DNA of 64,000 bases from Gulosibacter molinativorax (GTDB taxonomy: Bacteria; Actinomycetota; Actinomycetes; Actinomycetales; Microbacteriaceae), in the NCBI RefSeq assembly GCF_003010915.2, contig NZ_CP028426.1:3401659-3465658 (forward strand), read 5' to 3'. Under the pieces are notes generated by a model that was given only the letters and a program-made list of their open reading frames with translations, was not told the DNA's origin and made no database searches. Below are positions 61,697 through 64,000 of this stretch, in pieces (positions within the stretch are counted from its first letter, which is position 1; every line of letters starts with the position of its first letter). Both the position numbers and the translations under genes were made by a program.

Positions 61697-63097
61697 ATGA
61701 ACAGCGCACCGAACTCAGAACACAACCACCACCGGGGCGAAGAGCAACCCGCGGCATTCAAGTCGACTGGGGAAAACGGCCAGCCCGGGACCTATAACCA
61801 GTCCGCGGACGACAGCCAGTACGGGATCTACGGCCAGCCCGGGGCACCTGGCCAGCCCGGGACGCCTGGCCAGCACGGGGCACACAGCAACCCCAGGCAG
61901 AAGAACCCGATCAAGCGCCGCATCCTCGCCGCGGGTGCGGCGTTTGGTCTCGTTCTCGCCGGTGCGGTCGGTGGAGTGGCAGTCGGAGGATCGATCGTCC
62001 AGGGGCAGGTTGAGCGGCAGATCGCCGAGCAGCAGACGGACTCCCAGATGGGCTCGCTCCCGTCGCAGCAGGGGCTCGAACAGCTGCTGCCATGGAACCT
62101 GCAGCGCGATCAGCAGCAGAGCCCGAACCAGCAGCAGACCCCGGAACAGCAACAGGGCCAGTCAGATGCCGCATCCGGGGGCACGCAGCTCGACGTTGCC
62201 CCCGCGAGCGTGAGTGAGTCGTCTGGCGTGGCTCTCATCGAGACGCAGCTCGGCTATCAGGGCGCAGCCGCGGCGGGCACCGGAATCGTGATGAGTTCGG
62301 ACGGCCTCGTGCTCACGAATAACCACGTCATCTCCGGCGCCACGCAGATCAGCGTCACGACCGATAACGGCGCGACCTACGACGCGACGGTCGTCGGCAC
62401 CGATTCGACCCAGGACGTAGCTGTCTTGCAACTCGACAATGCCTCGGGCCTCACACCCGCCACGATCGACCAGGACAACAACCTGGCAGTGGGCGACACG
62501 ATTGCCGCGATCGGAAACGCGGGTGGCGGTGGTCAGCTCATGAGTGCCGACGGCACGGTGGTCGACTTGAACGCGAGTGTCTCGACGACGAGCGAGGGTG
62601 CCATGGCCAAGGGCGAGTCGCTCTCGAACATGATTCAGATTGACGCCGACGTGGTCTCCGGTGACTCGGGCGGCGCGGTCCTCGACAACCAGGGCGAAGT
62701 CGTCGGGATGACGACGGCGGCCTCGAGCGGCACCTCCAACATCAGTGGCTACGCAATCGAGATAGATCAGGCGCTTTCGGTCGCGCAGTCGATCATCGAT
62801 GGTGTCGACACCGGCACGAACACGATCGGTACCCCGGCGTTCCTCGGCATCGCGCTCGGCACCGGCAACGGTACGACAATTGCGGGGGTTTACCAGAACA
62901 CTCCCGCGGCCGATCTTGGACTCCAAGCCGGCGACACGATTACCGCGATCGATGGCATCACGGTGAGCAGCGCATCCGAACTCTCGGCGCTCATCGCCGA
63001 GTACACCCCGGACACGCAGGTGTCCGTGACCTGGACCACCGCGGCCGGAGCGCCGCAGACCGGCACGGCGACGCTCATGGCTGGTCCGGCGAACTAG
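61697..63097 (+). CDS. Membrane-anchored HtrA-like serine protease with PDZ domain
   Basis: A 466-residue protein. Residues 1-75 are a cytosolic Gly/Gln/Pro-rich tail (GQPGAPGQPGTPGQHG), followed by a membrane helix (ILAAGAAFGLVLAGAVGGVA, about 75-95), a Gln-rich outer linker and a trypsin-like domain with His in TNNHVISGA, Asp in DSTQDVAVLQL and Ser in SGDSGGAVLD. A PDZ domain covers about 385-460 (LGLQAGDTITAIDG). Layout matches actinobacterial PepD/HtrA proteases acting on misfolded wall or membrane proteins. ATG 61697 is preferred to GTG 61688. Confidence 0.9.
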   Translation: MNSAPNSEHNHHRGEEQPAAFKSTGENGQPGTYNQSADDSQYGIYGQPGAPGQPGTPGQHGAHSNPRQKNPIKRRILAAGAAFGLVLAGAVGGVAVGGSIVQGQVERQIAEQQTDSQMGSLPSQQGLEQLLPWNLQRDQQQSPNQQQTPEQQQGQSDAASGGTQLDVAPASVSESSGVALIETQLGYQGAAAAGTGIVMSSDGLVLTNNHVISGATQISVTTDNGATYDATVVGTDSTQDVAVLQLDNASGLTPATIDQDNNLAVGDTIAAIGNAGGGGQLMSADGTVVDLNASVSTTSEGAMAKGESLSNMIQIDADVVSGDSGGAVLDNQGEVVGMTTAASSGTSNISGYAIEIDQALSVAQSIIDGVDTGTNTIGTPAFLGIALGTGNGTTIAGVYQNTPAADLGLQAGDTITAIDGITVSSASELSALIAEYTPDTQVSVTWTTAAGAPQTGTATLMAGPAN

Positions 63098-63954
63098 CCC
63101 ACGAGACTTGCGGAGGATGCGACGGCGGCGCGAGCTGCCGACGCGACCTCCGCGAGTCTCGTTTCGTCGATGCCGGTGACGAATCCGTGCTCGTGCAGCA
63201 CGCGCACGATCTCTTCGGTCGCGATATTGCCGTGCGCGCCGGGCGCAAACGGGCAGCCACCAAAGCCAGCGAGGGCGGCATCAAAGCGATCGATCCCGGC
63301 ACGGGCGGCGGCGATTACGGTCCCGAGCGCCTGCCCTTCGGCGTTGTGCAGGTGCAGCGACAGCGGCACATTAGGATGCGCGGCCCGCACGGTCTCGACG
63401 GTCGCGATCACCGTCGCGGTGGCTGCGGTGCCAAGGGTGTCGGCGAGGCCGACGTGCGAGACGCCCATGTCGGCGAACGCGCCGACGAGGCCCGCGACGC
63501 GATCTGCCCTGACGTCGCCCTCGAACGGGCATAGGAACGCCGTCGAGATGCCGGCGAAGAAGTCAATCTCCGGATGCCGTGCCACGGCCTCGGCGAGGCT
63601 GGCCAGCGCATCCTCGGTCGACTGACCGGCGTTCGCCGAAGAATGGGCCTGACTCGCCGACGCGACGATCTGCACGTGCGTGGCCCCCGCATCCGCGGCC
63701 CGATCGATGCCCTTGCCGTTGAGCGCGAGCACCGTGTATTCCGCGGCCCCGGCACGAAGTCCCGCGAGTACTTCCGCGGCGTCGGCCATCTGCGGCACGC
63801 GCTTGGGGTTGACGAAAGATGCGACCTCGAGCCGCGACACCCCGGCCGAGATGAGCCCCTCCGCGATCTCGAGCTTCGTGGCGGTGGCGACAAGGACGTC
63901 CTCGTCCTGCAGGCCGTCGCGGAGGAAGACGTCTGTCACGTCGATGCGGGTCAC
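63094..63954 (-). CDS. Hydroxymethylglutaryl-CoA lyase family enzyme
   Basis: A 286-residue DRE-TIM metallolyase. The N-terminal VFLRDGLQDEDV gives the Asp metal ligand, LSLHLHNAEG the H-x-H ligands, and AGFGGCPFAPGAHGN the conserved cysteine loop of HMG-CoA lyases. It would cleave HMG-CoA to acetoacetate and acetyl-CoA (leucine catabolism) or a related acyl-CoA. GTG 63954 overlaps the TGA of the preceding gene. It converges on the protease gene, whose stop it overlaps by four bases. Confidence 0.85.
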   Translation of the reverse strand: MTRIDVTDVFLRDGLQDEDVLVATATKLEIAEGLISAGVSRLEVASFVNPKRVPQMADAAEVLAGLRAGAAEYTVLALNGKGIDRAADAGATHVQIVASASQAHSSANAGQSTEDALASLAEAVARHPEIDFFAGISTAFLCPFEGDVRADRVAGLVGAFADMGVSHVGLADTLGTAATATVIATVETVRAAHPNVPLSLHLHNAEGQALGTVIAAARAGIDRFDAALAGFGGCPFAPGAHGNIATEEIVRVLHEHGFVTGIDETRLAEVASAARAAVASSASLVG

Positions 63955-64000
63955 GCGGAGGCCTGCTCTCGCGAACCCGAGAGCGCCTCGATGTCCTCGG
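63951..64000 (-). CDS. C-terminal end of an upstream gene (partial)
   Basis: The minus strand from the window edge reads EDIEALSGSREQASA and stops at TGA 63953-63951, overlapping the GTG of the HMG-CoA lyase gene. Only 15 residues are visible. A CoA-transferase or acyl-CoA enzyme would be a common neighbour, but the sequence is too short to tell. Confidence 0.45.
   Translation of the reverse strand, partial: EDIEALSGSREQASA

Overview
The window comes from a high-GC Gram-positive actinobacterium, most likely of the Microbacteriaceae. This rests on the family mix (DUF3027, DUF3263, LytR_C, an orphan WXG100 protein, XPB-type helicase with its Helicase_C_3 partner, fused PabAB, lone groEL under CIRCE control) and on GC-rich codon use. 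The genus is not determined.

Bases 1-19132 look like the right-hand end of an integrative element. At 19081-19132 there is only the 3' part of a tRNA-Thr(TGT) gene (anticodon arm, T arm, acceptor 3' strand, CCA); the D arm and 5' acceptor strand are missing. Beside it lie a tyrosine integrase, a small excisionase-like protein and repeated arm-type motifs. The other end, with the intact tRNA, is not in the window. The left 2 kb is a pile-up of IS21-family ends, a partial istA and a surviving istB. A GNAT/cupin pair follows, then a 13-kb catabolic cluster with visibly less GC-rich codon use. The cluster holds two PucR-type regulators, a HyuA/HyuB ATP-dependent hydantoinase/oxoprolinase pair, an NCS1-family permease behind a structured leader, and a second set made of LamB/YcsF (PxpA), biotin carrier, biotin carboxylase, PxpB, PxpC and a 64-residue tautomerase-like protein. 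The likely job is uptake and ATP-driven opening of a small cyclic amide (lactam, hydantoin or similar) followed by a biotin-dependent step; the substrate is not shown by the sequence.

From 19162 on, the sequence looks like core chromosome: pabAB-pabC (p-aminobenzoate), an ABC exporter, msrB, DUF3263 and LytR_C proteins, a cold-shock gene, groEL behind two CIRCE operators, a WXG100 protein, an OmpR-type two-component system, the XPB helicase and its partner, a second cold-shock gene coupled to DUF3027, serC and a DtxR regulator. At 40-43 kb two paralogous secreted wall hydrolases (M23 and NlpC/P60) share their N-terminal halves and a near-identical leader of about 195 bases that appears to be structured RNA. 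An HNH protein, a DUF2207 membrane protein and an IS630-like remnant follow.

Bases 47-58 kb carry carbon metabolism: an aldehyde dehydrogenase, an acetate-type symporter with its DUF485 partner, propionyl-CoA synthetase, and a GntR-led prpDBC methylcitrate operon. Between prpC and terC lies the most striking non-coding feature: 14 imperfect 18-bp palindromes at about 31-bp steps (three helical turns). terC is preceded by a yybP-ykoY-type manganese riboswitch. The window ends with a histidine phosphatase, a short leaderless-looking ftsY, a membrane-anchored HtrA-like protease and an HMG-CoA-lyase-family gene.
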